Source of the DNA: Burkholderiales bacterium
GTDB taxonomy: Bacteria > Pseudomonadota > Gammaproteobacteria > Burkholderiales > SG8-41
Assembly: GCA_036262035.1 (NCBI GenBank)
Contig: DATAJS010000003.1
Location: forward strand, 186,001 to 250,000
Direction of reading: 5' to 3'
DNA: 64,000 nucleotides
The first letter of the stretch is position 1. Every line of letters begins with the position of its first letter. This document shows positions 32,929 to 41,098 of this stretch, in pieces. The notes beneath the pieces were generated by a model that ran no database searches, was not told the origin of the DNA, and was given only the letters and a program-made list of their open reading frames with translations. A program made the position numbers and the translations under genes.

Positions 32929-35466
32929 ATGCAAATGCCGAACGACTATCACGCCCATGGCGAGGTCGCCGACACTTCCGAAGGCGACCGTACCGGGCTC
33001 AACAAGGAAGCGCTGAAGCGCGCTTTTCTCGACGCCCTGTTCTACATGCAGGGCAAGTTTCCGGCCCTCGCCACCCAGCGCGACTGCTATCTGGCGCTCG
33101 CGTACGTGGTGCGCGACCGCCTGCTCCAGCGCTGGGTCAGCACCGCGGCGGAGTACACCGAGGAGAAATCGCGCACCGTGGCGTATCTCTCGGCCGAATT
33201 CCTGATCGGGCCGCACCTCGGCAACAACCTGGTCAACCTCGGCATCTACGCCGAAGTGCAGCAGGCGATGACCGAGCTCGGGCTGGATTTCGACACGCTG
33301 CTCGAGCAGGAGGAAGAGCCGGGGCTGGGCAACGGCGGCCTGGGCCGCCTCGCCGCGTGCTTCCTCGATTCGCTCGCGACGCTCGAGATTCCCGCGCTCG
33401 GCTACGGCATCCGCTACGAGTACGGCATCTTCGAGCAGGAGATCGTCGACGGCTGGCAGGTCGAGCGCACCGACAAGTGGCTGCGCTACGGCACGCCGTG
33501 GGACGTCGCGCGTCCCGAGTGGGCGGTCGAGGTGCGCTTCGGCGGCCACACCGAGCGCTGGACCGACGAGACGGGGCGCTGGCGCGTGCGCTGGATGCCC
33601 GAGCGCGTCGTCGTCGGCGTGCCGTACGACACGCCGATCCTCGGCTATCACAACAACACCGCCAACACGCTGCGGCTGTGGCGCGCCGAGGCCGTCGAGT
33701 CGTTCGACTTCGAAGTGTTCAACCGCGGCGATTACTACGGTGCGGTGAGCGCGAAGGTCGTCTCGGAGAACCTCACCAAGGTGCTCTATCCCAACGACGA
33801 CGCGGTGCGCGGCAAGGAGCTGAGGCTCGAGCAGCAGTTCTTCTTCGTCTCGTGCTCGCTGCAGGACATGCTGCGCATCATGCGCGGCCAGCGCATACCG
33901 ATCGAGCGGTTCCACGAGAAGTTCGCGGTGCAGTTGAACGACACGCATCCGGCGATCGCGGTCGCCGAGCTCATGCGGCTCCTCGTCGACGAGAACGGCG
34001 TCGAGTGGGACGACGCGTGGGCGATCGTCCGGAAGAGCTTCGGCTACACCAACCACACGCTGCTGCCCGAGGCGCTCGAGTGCTGGCCGCTGCCGCTGTT
34101 CGCCCGCCTTTTGCCGCGGCACCTCGAGATCATCTACGACATCAACGCGCGCTTCCTGGACGAGGCGCGCGAGCGCTTCCCCTACGACGAGGAGCGCATG
34201 AGCCGCATGTCGCTCATCGACGAGAGCGGCGAGCGCTACGTGCGCATGGCGCACCTGGCGTGCGTGGGCTCGCACGCGATCAACGGCGTCGCCGAGCTGC
34301 ATTCGGAGCTGCTCACGCAGGACGTCTTGAGCGATTTCCACCAGCTATGGCCGCACAAGTTCAGGAACAAGACCAACGGCGTCACGCCGCGACGCTGGAT
34401 CGCGCTCGCGAACCCGCGGTTGTCGCAGCTCATCGCCGACACGGTCGGCGAGGACTGGGTGCGCGACCTCGACCAGCTCATCGGGCTCGAGGGCTTCGCG
34501 GACGATCCTGCCTTCCGCGAGCGCTGGCGCACGGTCAAGCGCGCGAACAAGGAAGAGTTCGCGGCGTACGTGCGCGCACGCACCGGCATGCCCATCGATC
34601 CGAAGTCGCTGTTCGACGTGCAGGTGAAGCGCATCCACGAATACAAGCGGCAGCATCTCGCGATCCTGCGCATCGTCGCCGAATACATCCGCGTGAAGTC
34701 CGGCGTGCACACCGACGTGCCGCCGCGCACCTACGTCTTCGGCGGCAAGGCCGCACCCGGCTACGCCTTCGCCAAGCTCGTCATCAAGCTCATCAACTCG
34801 GTCGCGGACGCGATCGCACGCGACCCGATCGCCCGCGAGCACCTGCGCGTGGTGTTCCTGCCGAACTACAACGTGAGCAGCGGCCAGCGCGTCTACCCCG
34901 CGGCCGATCTGTCGGAGCAGATCTCCACGGCGGGCAAGGAAGCGTCGGGAACGGGCAACATGAAGTTCGCGCTCAACGGCGCGCTCACGATCGGCACGCT
35001 CGACGGCGCGAACATCGAGATCCGCGACGAAGTCGGCGCGGACAACTTCTTTCTGTTCGGGCTCACGGCGACCGAGGTCGCCGCGCTCAAGAAGCAGGGC
35101 TATCACCCGGGTGAGCGCTATACCTCGAATACGATCCTGCGCGATGCGATCGATCTCGTCGCCAACGGCTTCTTCTCACGCGGCGATTCGAGCCTGTTCA
35201 GGCCGATCGTCGACAACCTGCTCTACCACGACCCGTACATGGTGCTCGCGGATTTCGAGGCCTACGACCGCGCGCAGGACGAAGTCTCGGCGGCGTACGT
35301 CGACTTCGAGCGCTGGACGCGCATGTCCATCCTCAACGCCGCGCGCTGCGGTAAGTTCTCGTCGGACCGCACGATCCGGCAGTACTGCGAGGACATCTGG
35401 AAGGTCGAGGCGGTGCCCGTGCGATTGTTATCGCACGAAGACGTGAAGGGCGGGTTTCTCCAGTAG
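32929..35466 (+). CDS. glgP: Glycogen/starch phosphorylase
   Basis: 845-residue PLP-dependent glucan phosphorylase releasing glucose-1-phosphate from glycogen. N-terminal domain starts near RTVAYLSAEFLIGPHLGNNL; glucan and phosphate site segments VQLNDTHPAIAVAELMRLL and TNHTLLPEALECWPL are intact; the PLP lysine is in EASGTGNMKFALNGALTIG. Length is normal for bacterial GlgP. ATG 32929 or 32935 could start it; neither has a clear ribosome site. No other glycogen gene is adjacent. Confidence 0.96.
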   Translation: MQMPNDYHAHGEVADTSEGDRTGLNKEALKRAFLDALFYMQGKFPALATQRDCYLALAYVVRDRLLQRWVSTAAEYTEEKSRTVAYLSAEFLIGPHLGNNLVNLGIYAEVQQAMTELGLDFDTLLEQEEEPGLGNGGLGRLAACFLDSLATLEIPALGYGIRYEYGIFEQEIVDGWQVERTDKWLRYGTPWDVARPEWAVEVRFGGHTERWTDETGRWRVRWMPERVVVGVPYDTPILGYHNNTANTLRLWRAEAVESFDFEVFNRGDYYGAVSAKVVSENLTKVLYPNDDAVRGKELRLEQQFFFVSCSLQDMLRIMRGQRIPIERFHEKFAVQLNDTHPAIAVAELMRLLVDENGVEWDDAWAIVRKSFGYTNHTLLPEALECWPLPLFARLLPRHLEIIYDINARFLDEARERFPYDEERMSRMSLIDESGERYVRMAHLACVGSHAINGVAELHSELLTQDVLSDFHQLWPHKFRNKTNGVTPRRWIALANPRLSQLIADTVGEDWVRDLDQLIGLEGFADDPAFRERWRTVKRANKEEFAAYVRARTGMPIDPKSLFDVQVKRIHEYKRQHLAILRIVAEYIRVKSGVHTDVPPRTYVFGGKAAPGYAFAKLVIKLINSVADAIARDPIAREHLRVVFLPNYNVSSGQRVYPAADLSEQISTAGKEASGTGNMKFALNGALTIGTLDGANIEIRDEVGADNFFLFGLTATEVAALKKQGYHPGERYTSNTILRDAIDLVANGFFSRGDSSLFRPIVDNLLYHDPYMVLADFEAYDRAQDEVSAAYVDFERWTRMSILNAARCGKFSSDRTIRQYCEDIWKVEAVPVRLLSHEDVKGGFLQ

Positions 35467-35555
35467 GACGTGCGCCACGGGATCGCCACGTCGCGCTGAC
35501 GCGCTCCTCGCGATGACGTCATTGCGAGGAGCGACAGCGACGAAGCAATTCCGGA
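35467..35555. repeat. GCGAGGAGCG / GCTTCGTCGC dispersed palindromic repeat
   Basis: CACGGGATCGCCACGTCGCG..CGCTCCTCGCGATGAC joined to GTCATTGCGAGGAGCGACAG..GACGAAGCAATTCCGG. It fills the gap between convergent glgP and cupin genes and could act as a terminator for both. Same family as at 7347, 39520, 51661 and 57513. Confidence 0.8.
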
Positions 35556-35562
35556 GCGTCCG

Positions 35563-36390
35563 TTACCCAGCCTCGCCGACGTACGCGTACCCCGCGTCTT
35601 CGAGACTGCCGGCGCCGGTGTAGACGCCGATGATCTCCAGGGGCTCGGCGCCGGTGTTGGTCACGTAACGCTCCACGCCTTTGCCGACGAAGCCGACATG
35701 GCCGGCGCGGACGTCGGCACGCTCGGCACCCGCACCGGCGATGCCGCGGCCGCTGACGACGTAGTACAGCTCTTCGGCGTTGTCGAGGCGGTGCTTGTGG
35801 TGCGACTCACCGGGCTGGAGCTTCGCCCAGTACAGCGCGGCATCGCTGCCGTTGTGGCGGCCGATGGGCAGGCGGAAATCCTTCAGGTTCGGCGCATTCT
35901 TGCCTGAGGCGGCCAACGGCTTCACGTCTGCGACGTTCAGCAGAATCCCTTGCCCGAGCCCCTTGCGCCGCGGCATCTCGAGGTCCGCTTGCTCCACCGC
36001 GCCCGCGAACGCGTAGCCGGTGTCCTTCACGTCCTTCGCGCCGACGTACCAGCCGATGACGAGACCGTCCTCGTCCTTGGTCTCGTTGTGGAAGAAGTGC
36101 GCCGAGCCCTTGGGCATCATGCGGCACGCGCCGGGGCCGACCTCGGTGCGCTCGTCGGACTGCCCGACGATGCCGTGACCCTTGAGATACACCGCGATCT
36201 CGTCGCAGCGGCTGTGCAGGTGCTTGTTGTGCGTCGAGCCGGGACGGAAGATCGAATGGAACAGCGTCGTCGCGCTGCCGTCGGCGCCGGTGATCGGCAG
36301 GCGGAACTCGGAGATCGCCCAGCCTTCGCCTTTCTTCATGTTCTCGGGAGTGACGTCCTCGACGTGCACGAGCTTGTGGTTCAGCGACAT
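35563..36390 (-). CDS. Bicupin-domain protein
   Basis: 275-residue protein of two cupin domains. Domain 1 (about 30-125) has HNKHLHSRCDEIAVYLKGHG, which supplies the His/His/Glu metal triad. Domain 2 (about 165-265) has HHKHRLDNAEELYYVVSGRG, which also retains two His and Glu. Both domains may therefore bind metal. Cupins include dioxygenases, isomerases and lyases; no pathway context decides between them. It is alone between a repeat and the TPM-domain gene. Confidence 0.87.
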   Translation of the reverse strand: MSLNHKLVHVEDVTPENMKKGEGWAISEFRLPITGADGSATTLFHSIFRPGSTHNKHLHSRCDEIAVYLKGHGIVGQSDERTEVGPGACRMMPKGSAHFFHNETKDEDGLVIGWYVGAKDVKDTGYAFAGAVEQADLEMPRRKGLGQGILLNVADVKPLAASGKNAPNLKDFRLPIGRHNGSDAALYWAKLQPGESHHKHRLDNAEELYYVVSGRGIAGAGAERADVRAGHVGFVGKGVERYVTNTGAEPLEIIGVYTGAGSLEDAGYAYVGEAG

Positions 36391-36436
36391 CGGTAACCTC
36401 GGTCTGATGGGTAGCCCGAGTTTACGAGATTAACCC

Positions 36437-37798
36437 CTAGTCGCTGCGCCCCGCACCCCCGCCGCCGAACAGTCCGCCCAGGCCCACTTTCACCACCGCG
36501 ATGAGCCCCACGCGCGCGGCGATGCCGAGGATGACGGCGAGCGAGCCTCCGCCCGCCGCGGCCTGCACGAGCTGGTTCTGCGCATCCTCGCCGCCCACGG
36601 CGAGGAAGAGCGCCAGCAGCGCGAACGGCAGCGCGACCAGCAGCGCGAGGCTGTAGAACACCAGCGACAGCCGCCGGCCGCGCCAGCGGTGGCCGAGCTC
36701 CTCGCGGCTGCCCAGATACAGCCCGACGGCGGTCAGCGCGGTGACGAGCCCCGCCGTCGAGAACGCGAGCCGCGAAGGATCCGGGGTAAACGCCCCCATC
36801 GCCGTCCAAGTCAGCGCCAGCACGAATACGAACTGCATCAGGCTGCGCAGCAGGATCATCAGGTATTCCGCGGGCTTGCCGGGGAAGAGGAAGACCGCGA
36901 CACCGATCGAGAGCAGGCCTGAGAAGAACAGCCCCGGCCACCACATCTCGCCGGCCATCATCAGGCCGCCGCCGACGAAGATGCTGATGACGGTGAAGAA
37001 GATCAGGACCGCGAAGAAGTTGCCGAAGTGCTTCACCCCGCGCAGCCATGCCGGCAGCTCGAGGTTGTCCCAGTGGTTGAGCATCCACATGAGCGGCAGC
37101 GGGAAGGCGGCTGCAGCGGCGACGATCCCGCTGTGCAGGCCTTGCAGCGACAACGCCGCGCCGCCCATGAAGCATGCGAAGAGAAACGCCGACGGTATGC
37201 CGCCCCAACGCCCGAAGAACAGCGGGAAGATCGCGAACGGCGAGAACACGATGAGCACGAACGGAAGCTTCCACTCGGGGTGCTCGTCCAGTATGAATCC
37301 TTCGCGTTTCGCCTCGGCCGCCGGCAGCGCCCCGTCGATCTCGTCGAGCAGGCGATTCAAGCCCGTCGCGATCCGGTCTGCGCGTATCGCGGGCAACAGC
37401 TCGTCGATCCATTGCGAAGCGCGCGCGTCGGGTATGGCGCCTTCCAGGCCGTAGCCCACTTCGAGCCGCGCGCCGGCGGGCGAGGGCACGATGAGGATGA
37501 GCAGGCCGTCGTCGCGGCCGGCGCGGCCGATCTTCCAGCTCTCGGCGACGCGCAGCGCGTAATCGGAGAGCGGGGCGCCGCCGACGTCCTTCGCGATGAG
37601 CACCGCGATCTGCGCGCGCCCGGATTTCTGGATGGCGGTCAGCCGGTCCGTCAGCGCTTGACGCTGGTCCTCGGTCAGCACGTCCGCCTGATCGACGACG
37701 AGGCCCGTCGCTTCCGGAATTTGCGCAGCGGCGCAAACGCTCATCGTCGCCGCAAGGACGAAGAAATACAACCACGCGATCGCGGATCGATGCGGCAT
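36437..37798 (-). CDS. TPM-domain (YgcG/Psb32-type) membrane protein
   Basis: 453-residue protein. Signal-like first helix (AIAWLYFFVLAATMSVCAAA), then a TPM domain (about 30-150: LVVDQADVLTEDQRQALTDR, DDGLLILIVPSPAGARLEVG, GLEGAIPD) on the outer side, then eight or so hydrophobic segments between about 170 and 440, and a Gly-rich end (GLGGLFGGGGAGRSD). TPM proteins are linked to membrane-protein quality control or phosphatase-like roles, without firm function in most bacteria. AAAAAGGGGGAG precedes the ATG. Divergent from a VWA protein. Confidence 0.85.
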   Translation of the reverse strand: MPHRSAIAWLYFFVLAATMSVCAAAQIPEATGLVVDQADVLTEDQRQALTDRLTAIQKSGRAQIAVLIAKDVGGAPLSDYALRVAESWKIGRAGRDDGLLILIVPSPAGARLEVGYGLEGAIPDARASQWIDELLPAIRADRIATGLNRLLDEIDGALPAAEAKREGFILDEHPEWKLPFVLIVFSPFAIFPLFFGRWGGIPSAFLFACFMGGAALSLQGLHSGIVAAAAAFPLPLMWMLNHWDNLELPAWLRGVKHFGNFFAVLIFFTVISIFVGGGLMMAGEMWWPGLFFSGLLSIGVAVFLFPGKPAEYLMILLRSLMQFVFVLALTWTAMGAFTPDPSRLAFSTAGLVTALTAVGLYLGSREELGHRWRGRRLSLVFYSLALLVALPFALLALFLAVGGEDAQNQLVQAAAGGGSLAVILGIAARVGLIAVVKVGLGGLFGGGGAGRSD

Positions 37799-37882
37799 GT
37801 CGGCTCCCCCTTTTTACGGCCCCTATATTCGCGCCGAGCGAGGTATAGTGAAAGCACCTCACGCACTGCCGGAGGCCACATT

Positions 37883-38917
37883 GTGAAGTTTCTGTGGCAC
37901 CACGCACTCTGGCTGTTGTTGGCGCTGCCGGTGCTCGCCGGCGGGTATCTGTGGCGGCTGCGCCGCAGGATGCTCCCGGGCGCGCGCTACCCGACGTTTG
38001 CGCTGGTGCGCGAAGCGACCACGCGCGCGTCGCTGCTCAAGCCTCACGTGCCGCCGATGGTATTCCTCGCCGGGCTCGCGGCATTGATCCTCTCGATCTC
38101 ACGTCCCGCGCTGCTCGCGCCTTCGACTTCGGCCGACACCACGATCGTGCTGCTGATGGACGTATCGCTGAGCATGGCCGCCTCCGACGTGCGTCCGACC
38201 CGGCTGGAAGCCGCGCGCGAAGCCGCGAAGCAGTTCGTGCGCATGCAGCCGGCGGGCGTGAAGATCGCGGTCGTCGCGTTCGGCGGGCACGCTCACCTGG
38301 TGCAGGCGCCGACGTCGCATCGCGAGAGCGTCATGACCGCGCTCGACCGGCTCGAGCTCCAGCGCTTCACCGCGCTCGGCAACGGCCTCATGGGCGCGCT
38401 GCTCACCATCGTTCCCGACGCCGACGTGCCGCAGGGTTACGACATCTTCGGCGCCGGCACGCCGCCCGAAGGCTCGACGACGGCGGTGCGGCGGCGCACG
38501 CCGAACGCGCGATCGCTCTCGGCCGCGATCATCCTGGTCAGCGACGGCCGCGGCACCATGGGCGTCCCGGCGACCGAAGCGGCGAAGCTGATCGCCGCCT
38601 TCGGCATCCGCGTCTACACCATCGGCGTCGGTACGCTCTACGGCGGTGTCGCGAACGTCGAGGGCTGGCCCGCGATCCACGCCGAATTCGAGGAAGACAC
38701 GCTGAAGGACATCGCCGACATCACCGACGGCGAATACTTCCTCGCGCGCAACGCGAAGAAGGTGCACAAGGTCTACGAGCGCCTCGGCCACCGCGCGATC
38801 CGCGAGACCGGGACGCGCGAGCTCACCGGCCTCCTCGCCGCGATCGGGGCGGTGCTCACGTTCGCCGCCGCCGCTCTGTCGGTCCTGTGGTCCACGCCAC
38901 AACCGAGGCTCGCGTAA
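37883..38917 (+). CDS. VWA-domain membrane protein (BatA/BatB-like)
   Basis: 344-residue protein: helix near the N-terminus (ALWLLLALPVLAGGYLW), second at about 58-75 (MVFLAGLAALILSISRP), a von Willebrand A domain (about 85-300) and a C-terminal helix (LLAAIGAVLTFAAAALSVLW). The MIDAS metal site is intact: DVSLSMAAS, a Thr in FTALGNGL and VSDGRG. GTG 37883 follows GGAGG by 7 bases. BatA/B-like proteins usually accompany a MoxR ATPase, which is absent here. Confidence 0.9.
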   Translation: MKFLWHHALWLLLALPVLAGGYLWRLRRRMLPGARYPTFALVREATTRASLLKPHVPPMVFLAGLAALILSISRPALLAPSTSADTTIVLLMDVSLSMAASDVRPTRLEAAREAAKQFVRMQPAGVKIAVVAFGGHAHLVQAPTSHRESVMTALDRLELQRFTALGNGLMGALLTIVPDADVPQGYDIFGAGTPPEGSTTAVRRRTPNARSLSAAIILVSDGRGTMGVPATEAAKLIAAFGIRVYTIGVGTLYGGVANVEGWPAIHAEFEEDTLKDIADITDGEYFLARNAKKVHKVYERLGHRAIRETGTRELTGLLAAIGAVLTFAAAALSVLWSTPQPRLA

Positions 38918-38955
38918 GGCAGAATGACGGTCGGATCGATAACAGGGAGATACGA

Positions 38956-39510
38956 ATGAAAATCCGCTACGCGCTCGCCGCGCTCGCCATCGCATGTCCG
39001 GCCGCCGCATCGGCGCAGTCGATGAAACCCGGCCTGTGGGAGATCACGCACAAGAACCAGGGCGCCGCCGGCAGCCAGGCGGCCGAGGCGCAGGCGAAGA
39101 TGCAGGCCCAGATGGCCAACATGTCGCCCGAGCAGAAAAAGATGATGCAGGAGATGATGGCCAAGCACGGCGTGCAGATGGGCGGGGCAGGCGGCGGGAT
39201 GAGCATCAAGACCTGCATGACCAGGGAGATGATCGACAGGCACGAGATGCCGCAACAGAAAGGCGACTGCAGGCAGACCTCGCAGTCGAAGAGCGGCAAC
39301 ACGATGAAGTTCACCGTGCAATGCACCAACCCGCCCTCGACCGCGGAAGGGCAGATCACCTATCAGGGATCCGAGGCCTACACCATGAAGATGGTGGTCA
39401 ACAGCAAGGTCGAGGGCAGGCCGCAGACGATGAACATGGAGTCGAGCGGGAAGTGGCTGTCGGCGGACTGCGGCGCGATCAAGCCGCCGGTCTCGGGGAT
39501 GAAGAAGTAA
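38956..39510 (+). CDS. DUF3617 exported protein
   Basis: 184-residue periplasmic protein with a signal peptide (MKIRYALAALAIACPAAASA) followed by QSMKPGLWEITHKNQGAAG, the typical DUF3617 opening. A Met/Gln-rich helix (MANMSPEQKKMMQEMMAKHG, about 50-70) and four or so Cys that could form disulfides (KTCMTREM, GDCRQT, VQCTNP, ADCGAI) are visible. Function unknown. AGGGAGA precedes the start. It may be co-transcribed with the VWA gene 38 bp upstream. Confidence 0.9.
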   Translation: MKIRYALAALAIACPAAASAQSMKPGLWEITHKNQGAAGSQAAEAQAKMQAQMANMSPEQKKMMQEMMAKHGVQMGGAGGGMSIKTCMTREMIDRHEMPQQKGDCRQTSQSKSGNTMKFTVQCTNPPSTAEGQITYQGSEAYTMKMVVNSKVEGRPQTMNMESSGKWLSADCGAIKPPVSGMKK

Positions 39511-39519
39511 TTCGAGCGC

Positions 39520-39612
39520 CCGAGATTGCTTCGTCGCGGCCGCTCCTCGCAATGACGTCATCGCGAGGAGCGCGTCAGCGCGACGCGGCGATCCCGTGTC
39601 GCACAGTTCGGC
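39520..39612. repeat. GATTGCTTCGTCGC / GCGAGGAGCG dispersed palindromic repeat
   Basis: AGATTGCTTCGTCGCGGCCG..CTCCTCGCAATGAC and GTCATCGCGAGGAGCGCGTC..GACGCGGCGATCCCG, between convergent DUF3617 and OsmC-family genes. Fifth-family member list as at 7347, 35467, 51661 and 57513; possible shared terminator. Confidence 0.8.
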
Positions 39613-39618
39613 GCTACG

Positions 39619-40164
39619 TCATTCCATCTCGAAAGCCTTGCCGTTGACCTCCACCGTGCCGTTCAACGGCACCGCCTGCGTGATCAGTCCTTCCGCGAAG
39701 CAGCCCGCCTTGGCGTTCCTGATGAGGTGAGCGAGCTTGTCGGCCGGCTCGTCGCTTTCGAGCGATAGGTGCGTGTCGACGCCGTCCCAGCGGTTGTAGA
39801 CGGTCCCTTTGATCACCGAGCCGCCGAGAAACTTCCGAAATCTCACTTTGCAGCTCGCCTTGCTCACCTTCATCTTCATCATGTGCGCGTACCGCGCAAC
39901 CTGGGTGAGCAGTCAGAAGCCGACCCCCATCGCCATGTAAGTCATCGGCGACGGGTGCTTGCCGCTGCCGCCGATGCGCGCGGCCTCGTCGCTGAAGACC
40001 TCGAAGTCGCCGAACGTCCCGCGCTTGAGTTGCCCTTCCATCGCGACGAACTCGGTGTAGACCTCGTTGTCGGTGGTCACGCCCTGCGTCGGCAGCTCGG
40101 GTTTGTCGATGATGCGATTGCCGACCTCGCTCGGCAGGTTGTTGCCGTCGACCGGTTTGTCCAT
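39619..40164 (-). CDS. OsmC-family peroxide-reductase-like protein, probable selenoprotein (UGA at 39915-39913)
   Basis: Two open stretches in one frame, 40164-39916 and 39912-39619, are separated only by a TGA. The upstream part ends GKHPSPMTYMAMGVGF and the downstream part continues LLTQVARYAHMMKMKVSKAS, which is how OsmC-family proteins read through their first redox Cys (..GFC-LLTQ..). Residue 84 is therefore probably selenocysteine; the second Cys is in NAKAGCFAEGL. The whole protein is 181 residues. AAAGGAG lies 8 bases before ATG 40164. A hairpin follows the TGA. It is 12 bp downstream of the serine-protease gene. Confidence 0.82.
39884..39898 (-). promoter_or_regulatory. Bacterial SECIS-like hairpin after UGA
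   Basis: On the minus strand TGCGCG-GTA-CGCGCA: a perfect 6-bp GC stem with a 3-nt loop starting with G. The loop begins 21 nt after the TGA, matching the spacing and early-loop G expected for a bacterial SECIS. Its sequence is unrelated to the hairpin at 32113, so the resemblance is structural. Confidence 0.68.
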
Positions 40165-40176
40165 CGTCTTGCTCCT

Positions 40177-41082
40177 TTACTGGGTGGGTGCGGGCGGCGT
40201 CGTCGGCGCCTGGCCCTTGGGTCGCTCCGGCGTGTTGCGCGTCGGAACATAAACGACCGACGGACGCTGCGTGTCCGCCTGGGGATAGAGGTCCATGAGT
40301 TGGTAGACCTTGAGCGGCATCTCGGTGCTCACGTTGAGCCCCATCTGCCGCGCCATCTGGACCGGAATCGGGAAATCGTGGGTCCAGCGCCCCTCGCTGA
40401 GCGCGATGGCGGTCTGCTCCGCTTTGTCCTGGGGGAAGTGCTTGGCGAGAATCTGCGCGACGAAGGTGGCGACCTGCACCCGCGCCTTGGACGCGATGTC
40501 GGCGAGGATGATGGTCGAATCGTCGATGTCCTCGGGCTTCTTCACTTCGAGCACGCGCAGGATCGATGCGGCGGGGGCGTCGCCGATCTGCGGATCGACC
40601 GGTCCGAGCACCGCGTTCGCGTCCATCACGATCTCGTCCGCAGCGAGCGCGATCAGCGTGCCGCCGCTCATCGCGTAGTGCGGGATGAACACCGTCACTT
40701 TCGCCTTGCGCTCCGCGAGCGCCTTGGCGATCTGCTCGGCCGCGAGCACGAGGCCGCCCGGCGTGTGCAGGATGAGGTCGATCGGCTGGTCGGGCGGCGT
40801 GAGCCGGATCGCACGCAGCACCGCCTCCGAGTCCTCGATGTCGATGTGGCTCGCGAGCGGCACGCCGAGCACGCTCGCGCTCTCCTGCCGGTGGATCATC
40901 GCGATGACGCGCGTCTTGCGCTCGGCCTGGAATTCCTCGAGCAAGGCGTTGCGCGCGCCCTGCAGATCCGCGGAGCGCCCGAAGATCACCATGACGACGA
41001 CGAAGACGAGCAGCGCCCAGAACAGGAAACGCGCGATGTTCGCCAGGGTGAACCAGATGCTGTGGAGGCGTTCGGACGCCAT
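40177..41082 (-). CDS. Membrane serine protease of SDH/ClpP-like clan (SppA-related)
   Basis: 301-residue protein: N-terminal membrane helix (FLFWALLVFVVVMVIFG, about 18-35), then a ClpP-like crotonase-fold domain of the serine-dehydrogenase-proteinase (SDH_sah) type. LILHTPGGLVLAAEQIA and the nucleophile Ser in PHYAMSGGTLIALAADEI are clear, followed by VLGPVDPQIG. Likely cuts membrane or periplasmic peptides on the cytosolic or outer face. It sits between a TauD-type dioxygenase (16 bp) and the OsmC selenoprotein gene on one strand. The end is Pro/Gln-rich. Confidence 0.87.
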   Translation of the reverse strand: MASERLHSIWFTLANIARFLFWALLVFVVVMVIFGRSADLQGARNALLEEFQAERKTRVIAMIHRQESASVLGVPLASHIDIEDSEAVLRAIRLTPPDQPIDLILHTPGGLVLAAEQIAKALAERKAKVTVFIPHYAMSGGTLIALAADEIVMDANAVLGPVDPQIGDAPAASILRVLEVKKPEDIDDSTIILADIASKARVQVATFVAQILAKHFPQDKAEQTAIALSEGRWTHDFPIPVQMARQMGLNVSTEMPLKVYQLMDLYPQADTQRPSVVYVPTRNTPERPKGQAPTTPPAPTQ

Positions 41083-41098
41083 TCAGGACTCCCGAGGG

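Noticed and set aside
32767-34341. 524-codon minus-strand frame opposite glycogen phosphorylase
   Set aside because: Antisense reading of a well-conserved gene; composition (Arg, Leu, His, Asp) is that of a shadow frame and it has no ribosome site.
39913-40164. Separate 83-residue protein ending at 39913, with an independent 87-residue OsmC half downstream
   Set aside because: The two halves are in one frame, together make one OsmC protein, and the break falls on its catalytic Cys.
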